From contig NZ_QTPO01000056.1 of NCBI RefSeq assembly GCF_003853645.1, forward strand, positions 1 to 56,279: 56,279 nt of DNA, given 5' to 3'. Shown here one piece after another: positions 25,888 to 34,067 of the stretch (positions within the stretch are counted from its first letter, which is position 1; the number at the start of each line of letters is the position of its first letter). A program made the position numbers and the translations under genes. The notes beneath the pieces are model-generated. The model did not search any database and was not told the origin of the DNA. It worked only from the letters and a program-made list of their open reading frames with translations. Source of the DNA: Burkholderia sp. Bp9143. GTDB lineage: Bacteria; Pseudomonadota; Gammaproteobacteria; Burkholderiales; Burkholderiaceae.

Positions 25888-26394
25888 ATGACGACACCCG
25901 CTTCATTCGACTCTCTCCCCGATTCCGCGCGACGCGTCGCGCTGCTGCTGCGCGAGCGCGGGCATGCCAAAGGGATCGTGATGCTCGCCGAAACCGGCAA
26001 GACCTCCGCCGAGGCCGCGGCCGGGCTCGGCTGCGCCGTCGCGCAGATCGCGAAGTCGATCCTGTTTCGCCGCGAATCGGACGGCCTGCCGGTGCTCGTC
26101 GTCGCGAGCGGCGTGAACCGCGTCGACGAGAAGAAGGTCGCTGCCCAGGTCGGCGCGGTCGGCCGCGCCGACGCGAAGTTCGTGCGCGACAACACCGGCT
26201 ACGCGATCGGCGGCGTCTGCCCGATCGGCCATCTCGTCGATCCGGTCACGCTGATCGACGCCGACCTCCTCGAGCTGGACAGCCTGTGGGCGGCCGCCGG
26301 CCATCCGCACGCGGTGTTCAACCTGTCGCCGCAGGAACTCGTCTCGCTGACGGGCGCGCCGGTCGCCGACGTCGCGCTGCGCAACGACGCATGA
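25888..26394 (+). CDS. ybaK: YbaK/EbsC-family aminoacyl-tRNA deacylase
   Basis: 168 aa single-domain protein. The family removes wrongly attached amino acids from tRNA, typically cysteine from tRNA-Pro, and acts in trans in the cytoplasm. Visible motifs: GCAVAQIAKSILFRR with the conserved Lys, RVDEKKVAAQVG, NTGYAIGGVCPIGH (Gly-Gly-x-x-Pro substrate loop) and FNLSPQELVSLTGAPVADV at the end. It follows the HMG-CoA lyase by 22 bp and its TGA overlaps the next ATG (ATGA). YbaK and ProX-type members are hard to separate by eye. Confidence 0.87.
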   Translation: MTTPASFDSLPDSARRVALLLRERGHAKGIVMLAETGKTSAEAAAGLGCAVAQIAKSILFRRESDGLPVLVVASGVNRVDEKKVAAQVGAVGRADAKFVRDNTGYAIGGVCPIGHLVDPVTLIDADLLELDSLWAAAGHPHAVFNLSPQELVSLTGAPVADVALRNDA

Positions 26395-26597
26395 GCGACG
26401 TGCCGGTACCGGTCGGCACGGTCGCCTCGCCGTGCACCGACGTATGCAGGATCGACCCGCGCACCGACTGGTGCGCGGGCTGCCTGCGCACGCGTGACGA
26501 GATCAAGGGATGGCGCGCGTCGGACGACGACGCGAGACGCGCGTTGCTCGCGCGGCTCGACGCGCGGCGGCGCCTGCTCGCGCGGAGCGGCGCATAA
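26391..26597 (+). CDS. DUF1289 small Cys-rich protein
   Basis: 68 aa. It starts within the stop of ybaK (ATGA overlap), which sets the start and implies translational coupling. Four Cys are arranged C15-x3-C19-x8-C28-x2-C31 (SPCTDVC...WCAGCLRT), the hallmark of DUF1289, followed by EIKGW. The Cys set could bind zinc or an Fe-S cluster. The remainder is Arg/Ala helix. Function of the family is not known; last gene of the run. Confidence 0.85.
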   Translation: MSDVPVPVGTVASPCTDVCRIDPRTDWCAGCLRTRDEIKGWRASDDDARRALLARLDARRRLLARSGA

Positions 26598-26631
26598 AAA
26601 AATGCCGTTCGGCCTGTCTGGCGAACGGCAT
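26596..26631 (-). terminator. Terminator oriented for the EamA gene
   Basis: A 10-bp perfect stem ATGCCGTTCG / CGAACGGCAT with a 10-nt loop is followed on the minus strand by seven Ts. It lies about 190 bp beyond the end of the EamA gene and overlaps the stop of the DUF1289 gene, so it may separate the convergent transcripts. Confidence 0.65.
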
Positions 26632-26817
26632 GAGATCGGAATCCTGTGAACGTGATCAACGTCACAGCCCGCATCATACGAGCGACGCGGCAGCGTCGCA
26701 TCGGGTGTTTCCCTACAACTTCTTACGGCATTTTTCGCGCGCAATTCTCGTTCCCGGATGTGGCGGCGACAGGCGTTGGCGGCGAGCCGAAGCGGCAAGC
26801 CGAATCGCACGACCGTT

Positions 26818-27723
26818 TCAGTTGCCGACCGCCGCGCGACGCGCGGGCACGATGCGCCAGCCGAGGTTCACGCCGGCCGCCGCCAGCAGGATCAGGAGCG
26901 CGCCGAGCACCTGCGTCCACGCGAGCGTCTGCCCGAACGCGACGCGATCGACGATGATCGCGACGACCGGATAGACGAACGACAGCGCGCCCGTCATCGC
27001 GACCGGCAGCTTCTGGATCGCCCCGTACAGCAGCACGTACATCAGCCCGGTGTTCACGACGCCGAGCACGACGAGGTCGAGCCACTGCGCGGCCGTCGCG
27101 GGCAACGTGCCGAAGTGCGCGAACGGCGCGAGCAGCACGATGCCGAGGCCGGCCTGCAGCAGCGCGAGCAGGTGCGGCGGCGTGCCCTTCAGGTGCTTCG
27201 TGACGATCGACGACACCGCATACAGGAACGCCGCGCCGAGCGACAGCGCGACGCCTTCGAGATATTCGCCGGGCACCGCGAGCACGGCCGGCTCGACGCG
27301 CACCACGCACACGAGCCCGATGAAGGCGAGCGCGAGCCACGCGATCGTCGACGCGCTGATCCGTTCGCGGAACACGATCGCGCCGAGCGCGACGAGCATG
27401 AACGGCTGCGTGTTGTAGACGGCGGTCGCCATCGAGATCGACGCGCGCGAATACGCGGCGAACAGCAGCAGCCAGTTCGCGACGATCGCGACGCTGCCGA
27501 GCGTCGCGAGCGCGAGCATGCGCGGCGAGAACAGCGCGCGGCGCAGGAAGCCGAGCGCCGCGCAGACGATCGCGAGCGTCGCGGCGCCGAACAGGCAGCG
27601 GAAGAACACGACGTTGGTGAGCGGTTGCCGCGACGACATCACGAGCCAGCCGATCGTGCCGGACATCATCATCGCGACGACCATCTCGGCGGCACCGCGG
27701 CGGATTTCGTTCGAGGCCATCAT
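26818..27723 (-). CDS. EamA/DMT-family transporter
   Basis: 301 aa, about ten hydrophobic helices in two EamA halves (residues about 10-140 and 150-285), the usual RhaT/YdcZ-like drug/metabolite transporter layout. Notable segments: WLVMSSRQPLTNVVFFRCLFG in the first repeat, SMATAVYNTQPFMLVALGAI, and the second-repeat end GALSFVYPVVAIIVDRVAFG. The start is either of two adjacent ATGs (27723 or 27720) with GGAG upstream. It probably exports a metabolite or amino acid: it is divergent from an Lrp-type regulator 110 bp away, a common arrangement for amino-acid exporters. Confidence 0.86.
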   Translation of the reverse strand: MMASNEIRRGAAEMVVAMMMSGTIGWLVMSSRQPLTNVVFFRCLFGAATLAIVCAALGFLRRALFSPRMLALATLGSVAIVANWLLLFAAYSRASISMATAVYNTQPFMLVALGAIVFRERISASTIAWLALAFIGLVCVVRVEPAVLAVPGEYLEGVALSLGAAFLYAVSSIVTKHLKGTPPHLLALLQAGLGIVLLAPFAHFGTLPATAAQWLDLVVLGVVNTGLMYVLLYGAIQKLPVAMTGALSFVYPVVAIIVDRVAFGQTLAWTQVLGALLILLAAAGVNLGWRIVPARRAAVGN

Positions 27724-27833
27724 GGACTCCGTTTGACGAGAGGGGATGACCTCGATTCTAGGAACTTGCTTTCCGGGCATCCACGGCTAAACTGAAGCGA
27801 AACAACCGATTCACCTTCGAAAGAAAAGCGATC

Positions 27834-28325
27834 ATGTCGAAACGCCTTTCCCCGCCCGCCGTCGCGTCGCTCGACGCGACCGACCGCGCGATCCTCGCGG
27901 CGCTCGCCGAGGATGCGCGCATCGCCACCAGCGAACTGGCGCGGCAGATCGGGCTGTCGGCGCCCGCGACCGCCGACCGCGTGCGGCGGCTCGAAGCGCA
28001 GGGTGTGATCGCGGGCTTCACCGTCGAGCTCGACCCGCGCGCGCTCGGCTACACGCTGCAGGCGATCGTCCGCGTGAAGCCGCTGCCGGGGCAGCTGCAT
28101 CTCGTCGAGGAAGTATTGCGGCGGATTCCGGAGTTCGTCGAATGCGACAAGGTGACCGGCGAGGACTGCTTCATCTGCCGGCTCTACCTGCGCACGATCG
28201 AGCACCTCGACGACATCCTGTCGAAGGTGACGGAGCGCGCGGAAACGAGCACGGCGATTGTGAAATCGACGCCCGTGCCGCGCCGCCTGCCACCGCTCGT
28301 CGACGACGACGCCGCGCACCGCTGA
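27834..28325 (+). CDS. Lrp/AsnC-family transcriptional regulator
   Basis: 163 aa. HTH at residues about 15-62 (TDRAILAALAEDARIATSELARQIG block, then ATADRVRRLEAQGVIAGF). The RAM/AsnC ligand-binding domain follows (YTLQAIVRVKPLPGQ, ECDKVTGEDCFICRLYL), typical amino-acid-responsive Lrp architecture. The GAAAG-type Shine-Dalgarno is modest. It is divergent from the EamA transporter and probably regulates it. Convergent with the hydrolase gene that follows. Confidence 0.9.
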   Translation: MSKRLSPPAVASLDATDRAILAALAEDARIATSELARQIGLSAPATADRVRRLEAQGVIAGFTVELDPRALGYTLQAIVRVKPLPGQLHLVEEVLRRIPEFVECDKVTGEDCFICRLYLRTIEHLDDILSKVTERAETSTAIVKSTPVPRRLPPLVDDDAAHR

Positions 28326-28387
28326 GCGCCAGGCACTGACCGTCGACGCGCAGCCAGCGCCGCGCTACCCGCGGCGACCGGCGCCGC

Positions 28388-29284
28388 TCACGCGGCCGCG
28401 TCGCGCGCCTCGAAGAACGCGAGCAGCTCGTCGATCAGCGCGACGGGCGCTTCTTCCGGAATGTAGTGCCCGCAATCGAGCGCGCGGCCGCTGACGTCGC
28501 GCGCGACGCGCCGCCATTCGTCGAGCGGATCGAAGCAGCGGCCGACGATCCCGTGCTCGCCCCACAGCACGCGCAGCGGACACGCGACCTTGTTGCCGCG
28601 CTCGAGATCCGCGCGGTCGTGTTCGAGATCGATCGTCGCCGACGCACGGTAGTCCTCGCACATCGCATGCACGGCGCCCGGCTGCGCGAGCGCGGCGCGA
28701 TACGCGGCGAGCGCCGCCGGCGCGAACGGCGCGAGCCCGGCGGACCGGTTGCCCATCACGCGCTCGATGTACGCATCGGTGCGGCCTTCGATCAGCGTTT
28801 CGGGCAGCGGCGCCGGCTGGATCAGGAAGAACCAGTGGAAATACGCGGTCGCGAATGCGCGGTCGGTCTGCTCGTACATGGCGAGCGTCGGCGCGATGTC
28901 GAGCAGCATCATCCGCTCGACGGCCGCCGGATGATCGAGCGCGAGCCGGTGCGCGACGCGCGCGCCGCGATCGTGCGCGCAGACGTGGAATTGCTCGAAG
29001 CCGAAATGCCGCATCACGGCGACCTGGTCGGCCGCCATCGCGCGTTTCGAATACGGCGCGTGCCGCGCGTCGCTCGGCGGCTTGCCCGACGCGCCGTAGC
29101 CGCGCAGGTCGGTCGCGATCACCGTGAAGTGATTCGCCAGCGTCGCGGCGACGCGATGCCAGATCATGTGGGTCTGCGGATGGCCGTGCAGCAGCAGAAG
29201 CGGCGGCCCCGCGCCTCCTTTGACACCGAAGATGTCGGTGTCCTGCACCGTCACGCGAAACGGTGCAAACGCCTCAAACGACAT
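28388..29284 (-). CDS. Alpha/beta hydrolase, fluoroacetate/haloacetate dehalogenase-like
   Basis: 298 aa. The oxyanion motif LHGHPQTHMIWH lies near residue 35. The nucleophile region CAHDRGARVAHRLALDHP has Asp in place of Ser followed by Arg, as in fluoroacetate dehalogenase and epoxide hydrolases. AYFHWFFLIQPAPLPE carries the His-Trp pair that binds the halide in fluoroacetate dehalogenase. LLDIAPT holds the triad acid and CGHYIPEEAP the catalytic His. On this basis a haloacid dehalogenase activity is likely; an epoxide or ester hydrolase remains possible. It is a single gene, divergent from the nitronate monooxygenase. Confidence 0.85.
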   Translation of the reverse strand: MSFEAFAPFRVTVQDTDIFGVKGGAGPPLLLLHGHPQTHMIWHRVAATLANHFTVIATDLRGYGASGKPPSDARHAPYSKRAMAADQVAVMRHFGFEQFHVCAHDRGARVAHRLALDHPAAVERMMLLDIAPTLAMYEQTDRAFATAYFHWFFLIQPAPLPETLIEGRTDAYIERVMGNRSAGLAPFAPAALAAYRAALAQPGAVHAMCEDYRASATIDLEHDRADLERGNKVACPLRVLWGEHGIVGRCFDPLDEWRRVARDVSGRALDCGHYIPEEAPVALIDELLAFFEARDAAA

Positions 29285-29563
29285 GGTTTGTTTCTCGTTG
29301 GTTTGTTATGGCGGTTATTGTAGGAGCGCCCGGCCCGCTGCTGCGCACGGCAGATACCCGAATGCGTAGAAAGAGAACACTCACTCGATTGTCGCCATGC
29401 CGCGCAGTTTGTTAAGCTCGCGTAGAATCGCACGACCGTTCGTATTAATATGAATGCGCTGCTGCAACGCTACACTCGAAACACCGTTCGAACGCCAAGC
29501 ATGGATGCCGGCACCGGCGCGATCGCGCCGGATCCGGCCGCCCCTCGAGACTGGAGACATCAC

Positions 29564-30523
29564 ATGGCATTGCCCGCCGTCCTGCAGAACCTGACGCTGC
29601 CCGTCATCGCGTCGCCGATGTTCATCGTCAGCTACCCCGAACTCGTGCTCGCGCAATGCAAGGCGGGTATCGTCGGATCGTTTCCCGCGCTCAACGCCCG
29701 TCCGGCCGAACTGCTCGACGAGTGGCTCACGCAGATCCAGTCCGAGCTCGCCGACCACAAGGCGAAGCACCCGGACGCGGTGATCGGCCCGATCGCGGTC
29801 AACCAGATCGTCCACCAGTCGAACGTACGGCTCGAGCATGACGTGCGCGTGTGCGTCGAGCACAAGGTGCCGATCTTCATCACGAGCCTGCGCGCGCCGT
29901 CGCGCGAGATCGTCGACGCGGTGCACGGCTACGGCGGCATCGTGCTGCACGACGTGATCAACCTGCGCCACGCGCAGAAGGCGCTCGAAGCCGGCGTCGA
30001 CGGGCTGATCCTCGTCGCGGCCGGCGCCGGCGGCCACGCGGGCACGACGTCGCCGTTCGCGCTCGTCGGCGAAGTGCGCAAGATGTTCGACGGCCCGATC
30101 GTGCTGTCTGGCTCGATCGCGAACGGCGGCTCGATCCTCGCCGCGCAGGCGATGGGTGCCGACTTCGCGTACATGGGCACGCGCTTCATCGCGACGCAGG
30201 AAGCGCACGCGGTCGAAGACTACAAGCACGCGATCCTCAACGCGAAATCGTCCGACATCGTCTACACGAACCTCTTCACCGGCGTGCACGGCAACTACAT
30301 CCGCGAGAGCATCGAGAAAGCCGGCCTCGATCCGGACGCGCTGCCGGAATCGGACAAGTCGAAGATGAATTTCGGCGGCGACAAGGCGAAGGCGTGGAAG
30401 GACATCTGGGGTGCCGGCCAGGGCGTCGGCCTGATGGACGACCTGCCGAGCGTCGGCGCGCTCGTCGAGCGGCTGAAGCGCGAGTACGACGACGCGAAGG
30501 CGCGGCTCGGCATCGCACGCTGA
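29564..30523 (+). CDS. Nitronate monooxygenase (2-nitropropane dioxygenase family)
   Basis: 319 aa. The ATG at 29564 (MALPAVLQN) follows CTGGAGACATCAC; an ATG 38 codons earlier lacks a Shine-Dalgarno and adds an unrelated N-terminus. An FMN TIM-barrel enzyme that oxidises alkyl nitronates. Motifs: LPVIASPMFIVSYPELVLA, the phosphate/FMN region ILVAAGAGGHAGTTSPFALV with the catalytic-type His, SGSIANGGSILAAQAMGADFAYMGTRF split across the FMN site, and FGGDKAKAWKDIWGAGQGVG at the end. It stands alone and is followed by a strong terminator. Confidence 0.9.
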   Translation: MALPAVLQNLTLPVIASPMFIVSYPELVLAQCKAGIVGSFPALNARPAELLDEWLTQIQSELADHKAKHPDAVIGPIAVNQIVHQSNVRLEHDVRVCVEHKVPIFITSLRAPSREIVDAVHGYGGIVLHDVINLRHAQKALEAGVDGLILVAAGAGGHAGTTSPFALVGEVRKMFDGPIVLSGSIANGGSILAAQAMGADFAYMGTRFIATQEAHAVEDYKHAILNAKSSDIVYTNLFTGVHGNYIRESIEKAGLDPDALPESDKSKMNFGGDKAKAWKDIWGAGQGVGLMDDLPSVGALVERLKREYDDAKARLGIAR

Positions 30524-30570
30524 CGCAGGCGGCGGGTTGCGCCACCGCCGCGCATGACTTCAGACAAAAC

Positions 30571-30607
30571 AAAAAAGCGCGAACCGCAACGGCTCGCGCT
30601 TTTTTCA
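30571..30607. terminator. Bidirectional terminator
   Basis: AAAAAAGCGCGA, an 11-nt middle and TCGCGCTTTTTT form a stem flanked by A and T runs. It lies between the convergent nitronate monooxygenase and LysR genes. Confidence 0.85.
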
Positions 30608-30634
30608 TGTCCGCCCGCGGGCGGGCGGCGCCGG

Positions 30635-31597
30635 TCAGCCCGCGCGCTTGATCCGCGTGATCGGCAGCACGCGCAGGCGTGCCTCGATCGACGGGCACAG
30701 CGACTGCCCTTCGAACCGTGCGGCGAGGAAGTCGACGAACGAGCGCACCTTCGCGGACACGTGGCGACGACTCGCGTACACCGCATAGATCGGCGCCTCG
30801 TGCGGCGGCACGGAGTCGAGCAGCACCGGCACGAGCCGGCCGGATTCGATGTCGTCGCCGACCACCTCGGTGCCGAGCAGCGCGATGCCCGCGCCCGCGA
30901 GCACGGCCGCGCGCAGCCCCTCGAGATGGTTCACGATCAGGTTGCCGTTCAGGTTCACGCGCGACGCGGCGGCCGCGTCGATCACCAGCGAATCGAGCAT
31001 CGTCGAATTCGAATCGCGGCGCAGGTAGTTGTGATGCGCGAGATCGGCAATCGTCTGAGGCGTGCCGTGCTTCTCGAGATACTCGGGCGATGCGACCAGC
31101 AGGATGTGCGCGGTCGCGATCTGCCGCGCGACCAGCGACGACGATTTCAGTCCGTTCGGCGCCGCACGCACCGCGACGTCGTAGCCTTCCTCGATCAGGT
31201 CGACCACGCGATCGGACAGCGTCATGTCGACGGTCACGTCCGGGAACCGGCCCGCATAGTCGGTGACGGCCTGCATCACGTGCCGCAATCCGAACGCGGA
31301 CAGCGACGTCACGCGCAGGCGGCCCTGCGGCACCACGCTCGCGGCGCCGACCGCCTGCCCGGCTTCGTCGAGTTCCGACAGCGCCTGCACGAGGCGCTCA
31401 TAGTATTCGCGTCCCGCCTCGGTCGGCGCGACACGTCGTGTCGTACGATGCAGCAGCCGCGCGCCGAGCTGCTGCTCGAGATGCATCACGTGCTTGCTCG
31501 CCATCGCGGCCGACATCTGCATGCGCTCGGCCGCGCCGACGAAGCTGCCCACTTCGACGACGTAGCGAAACACATTCATGCTGACGAGGGTATCCAT
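30635..31597 (-). CDS. LysR-family transcriptional regulator
   Basis: 320 aa. I start at MDTLVSMNVF (31597), the usual LysR N-terminus, rather than 11 codons upstream. HTH at about 4-62 (FRYVVEVGSFVGAAERMQMS, SKHVMHLEQQLGARLLHRTTRRV). The effector domain starts GRLRVTSLSAFGLRHV near residue 92 and includes EEGYDVAVRA and GAGIALLGTEVV. It resembles the large CrgA/YafC-like group that controls a neighbouring oxidoreductase or transporter. It is downstream of the porin, separated by a terminator, so its target cannot be read from the context. Confidence 0.87.
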   Translation of the reverse strand: MDTLVSMNVFRYVVEVGSFVGAAERMQMSAAMASKHVMHLEQQLGARLLHRTTRRVAPTEAGREYYERLVQALSELDEAGQAVGAASVVPQGRLRVTSLSAFGLRHVMQAVTDYAGRFPDVTVDMTLSDRVVDLIEEGYDVAVRAAPNGLKSSSLVARQIATAHILLVASPEYLEKHGTPQTIADLAHHNYLRRDSNSTMLDSLVIDAAAASRVNLNGNLIVNHLEGLRAAVLAGAGIALLGTEVVGDDIESGRLVPVLLDSVPPHEAPIYAVYASRRHVSAKVRSFVDFLAARFEGQSLCPSIEARLRVLPITRIKRAG

Positions 31598-31679
31598 CGA
31601 ACTAGCTCGCAATTCCTGGGAATCATGCAATTACGAGATAGGGTAACAAAGGCGCGGAAACAAGAAGGTCAACAAAGGC

Positions 31680-31708
31680 AAAACGGCGCCGCGGGGAGCG
31701 GCGCCGTT
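31680..31708 (-). terminator. Porin gene terminator
   Basis: A perfect 12-bp stem AAACGGCGCCGC / GCGGCGCCGTTT with a 5-nt loop lies 60 bp after the porin stop. The T-run is short (TTTGCCTTT on the minus strand). Confidence 0.65.
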
Positions 31709-31769
31709 TCGGGGCGGAAAGCCGGCTGACGGGACGCGCGCTGCGTGCGCGCGTCCCGCGGGCGAATCG

Positions 31770-32846
31770 TCAGAACTTCGCGCGAATGCCCGCGCCGAAC
31801 GTGTTGCCGCTCGACAGGCCGCTGATGTGGTCGTTCATGTAAGCGGCATAGACGTCGGTACGCTTGGACAGCGGATAGTCGTAGCCGACGGCCCAGGTCT
31901 GGCGCGTCTGGTCGAGGCCGCCGCCGTCGCGCGAGTACGCGTACGACGCCATCGCGTTGCCGACGCCGAGCGGCACCGACACGCCGCCCTGCGCGGTATT
32001 CACGTGCCAGCTGCCGGCGACCTGGTCGTTCTTCGTATACATGTACTGGCCGAACAGCTTCACGTACTTCAGGTCGTAGGTCGCGCCGACCAGCCCGATG
32101 CCCTGGCTCTTCATGCCGGTCACGAGCGAGCTCAGGTCCTGCGGACCGTTGTTGAAGTTCACGTACTGATAGACGGCGGTCGCCGCGAACGGGCCGTTCG
32201 CGTAGTTGAACTGCGCGCTCCATTTCTTCGAACGGTTGTCGCCGGCCGTGTTGCCGAGCGCGTACATCGCCGCGAAATTCAGGCCGCCGAACGAAGGCGA
32301 CGTGTACGACAGCGCGTTGTTCCAGCCCGAATCGCCGACCGCGCCCTGGTCGCTCGGATAGGTCGGGAACGTGCCGAGGCCGAGGAACACGTGGTACACC
32401 ATCGGCGAGAAGGTGTACGAGTCGTAGAACGGGTTGAACAGGATCGTCGACAGGAACAGGTGCGTCGTCAGGCGGCCCGCCGTCACCGTGCCGTACGGCG
32501 AGCTGACGCCGACGTACGCATTGCGCGCGAAGAACGTGTCGCCCTGGAAGCGGCCGAACTGGCCGTTCTGCGCACGGAAGAAGCTTTCCAGCGTGAAGAT
32601 CGCCTTGTAGCCGTCGCCAAGGTCCTCTGCACCGTGCAGGCCCCAGTACGACGTCGACATCCCGCCGCCCGACACGTTCCATGCGCGATTGCCGCCCGGG
32701 AACTTGGTTGCGCCGACCCATTCGTCGACCTGACCGTAGAGCGAGACGCTCGACTGCGCGTGGACGGGTGCGGCTGCCGCCACGCAGGCGGCCGCGGCGA
32801 TCAGCTTGACAGACGTGCGCGACGCACGGCGAGCGAATGCTTTCAT
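31770..32846 (-). CDS. Outer-membrane porin, Burkholderiales OmpC type
   Basis: 358 aa. Residues 1-30 are a signal peptide ending APVHA before QSS. The mature protein starts with the strand SSVSLYGQVDEWVG, characteristic of trimeric 16-strand porins of beta-proteobacteria. Amphipathic strands run throughout (GVSSPYGTVTAGRLTT contains the constriction-loop Arg side), and it ends IRAKF with the C-terminal Phe needed for outer-membrane assembly. It admits small hydrophilic solutes. The ATG is preceded by CTGGAGATCCC. It has its own promoter region and terminator. Confidence 0.93.
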   Translation of the reverse strand: MKAFARRASRTSVKLIAAAACVAAAAPVHAQSSVSLYGQVDEWVGATKFPGGNRAWNVSGGGMSTSYWGLHGAEDLGDGYKAIFTLESFFRAQNGQFGRFQGDTFFARNAYVGVSSPYGTVTAGRLTTHLFLSTILFNPFYDSYTFSPMVYHVFLGLGTFPTYPSDQGAVGDSGWNNALSYTSPSFGGLNFAAMYALGNTAGDNRSKKWSAQFNYANGPFAATAVYQYVNFNNGPQDLSSLVTGMKSQGIGLVGATYDLKYVKLFGQYMYTKNDQVAGSWHVNTAQGGVSVPLGVGNAMASYAYSRDGGGLDQTRQTWAVGYDYPLSKRTDVYAAYMNDHISGLSSGNTFGAGIRAKF

Positions 32847-33193
32847 GGGATCTCCAGGATTTGTCGAATAGTCGATAAGTGGCGCGAGCGTTGTTTTTGG
32901 AGCCGATTGCTTGCGTCGTATGGGGCGCAGCCATCTTTACGGATCATTTGTCCGGTCAAAATTGCGCACACTTATTGCGGGTATAGCGGCGGCATTAACT
33001 TCGCGGGGATCGACACGTGGCCGGGCGCGCCTCGGCGGCCCCGCGCGGAGCGGGCACGCGACGGGACGGCCGCGGGGCGCGCGCGTGCCGGGCGCGAAAG
33101 ATAGCGCAATGCGGCGGGAAAATCAGCGGAAATCTGCGCGCGACTGTGGCGAATTCGCATCACGGCCGGCGGGGGGACGAACGCGCGGGGCGC
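32847..33193. other. Porin upstream region
   Basis: 347 bp before the porin. The AT-rich stretch at about 32880-33000 is the likely promoter region. I see no gene, and no repeat or hairpin that stands out. Confidence 0.4.
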
Positions 33194-33712
33194 TCAGTTT
33201 CGGTAGAACGGGGAAAAAAACGGCGAGTGGGAAGGCTCTTCCTGCGAGCGGGGCGGCGGCATCGGACGGCCGCCGCGCTCCTCGTTGTAGCGCGCGACGT
33301 CGGCGCGGATCGAGCCGGCACGCAGCGGCACGTTGCCGCCGCCCGGCGGGCGCGGCATCTGGCGGGAATCGGCGCTGATCGGACGATACGGGCTCTGCGC
33401 GGCGTAATGGCCGTAAGACGGCGTCGGCCGCAGGCCCCAGCGGGAACCGTAGCCGCTCACGCCGCCGGCACGCGCGCCGCCCGGCGGCAGCGCCCGGCGC
33501 CACACCTGTGCGTGGCCGCCCGGCTGGCCGTACGGGCGCATCTCGCCGCCGCCGAAACCGTGACCGAAACCGAAGCCGTGGCCGCCGCCGCCGCCGCCGC
33601 CGAACGCCTGGCCGCCGTGCGGCGGTTGCGCGAGCGCAAGCGGCATCAGCAGCGCGCCGAGCACGCCTGCCACCCATCGTCCGACCTTCAGTTTCACCCG
33701 TTCCGTCATCAT
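33194..33712 (-). CDS. Secreted Gly/His-rich protein of unknown function
   Basis: 172 aa. Residues 1-28 are a signal peptide ending LALA before QPPHGG. Then comes a low-complexity Gly-rich segment (seven Gly followed by HGFGFGHGFGGG, about 38-56) and a Pro/Arg/Ser-rich remainder (ADSRQMPRPPGGGN, YNEERGGRPMPPPRS) ending FFSPFYRN. It is probably periplasmic or surface-exposed and largely disordered. The His/Gly block might bind metal, but that is only a guess. No Cys, no membrane segment after the signal and no family recognised. The start is one of two adjacent ATGs. Confidence 0.6.
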   Translation of the reverse strand: MMTERVKLKVGRWVAGVLGALLMPLALAQPPHGGQAFGGGGGGGHGFGFGHGFGGGEMRPYGQPGGHAQVWRRALPPGGARAGGVSGYGSRWGLRPTPSYGHYAAQSPYRPISADSRQMPRPPGGGNVPLRAGSIRADVARYNEERGGRPMPPPRSQEEPSHSPFFSPFYRN

Positions 33713-34067
33713 TCAGTGCCTGTTTCCGCTCGCCGCCGGCTGTTTCCGGCCGACGCAAGCCTTTCAGCAGTAATTTATGAGCGGTCCGAAACGGTGTCGA
33801 GCCAAAAAATGTTATGTCGCCGGCATCGGTGTAACACCATGTTACTGCTAGGTTTTTTCACTTCCGGGTGCGATCGCGACAGAACATTCTTCTGCTGTTT
33901 TGCGCACCGGCGGGCGCCCGCGGGCGAGCGTTGTTGCGCGATCGCAGCATGCAATTGATTCATCAATGGATTCACACAATGAATTTGTGTATTGAATAAC
34001 CAATCGGGACAATGTCGGCTTCGCGCGCGCGACATGCGCGCCCGCCGTTTCCGAATCGAGTTCCCCG
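33713..34067. other. Intergenic region with a GTAACA-CCA-TGTTAC inverted repeat
   Basis: 355 bp between divergent genes, clearly richer in A/T than the neighbours. The perfect inverted repeat at 33831-33845 (GTAACA, spacer CCA, TGTTAC) has the symmetry of a dimeric repressor site. It may control the Gly-rich protein or the transporter. No gene seen. Confidence 0.4.
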
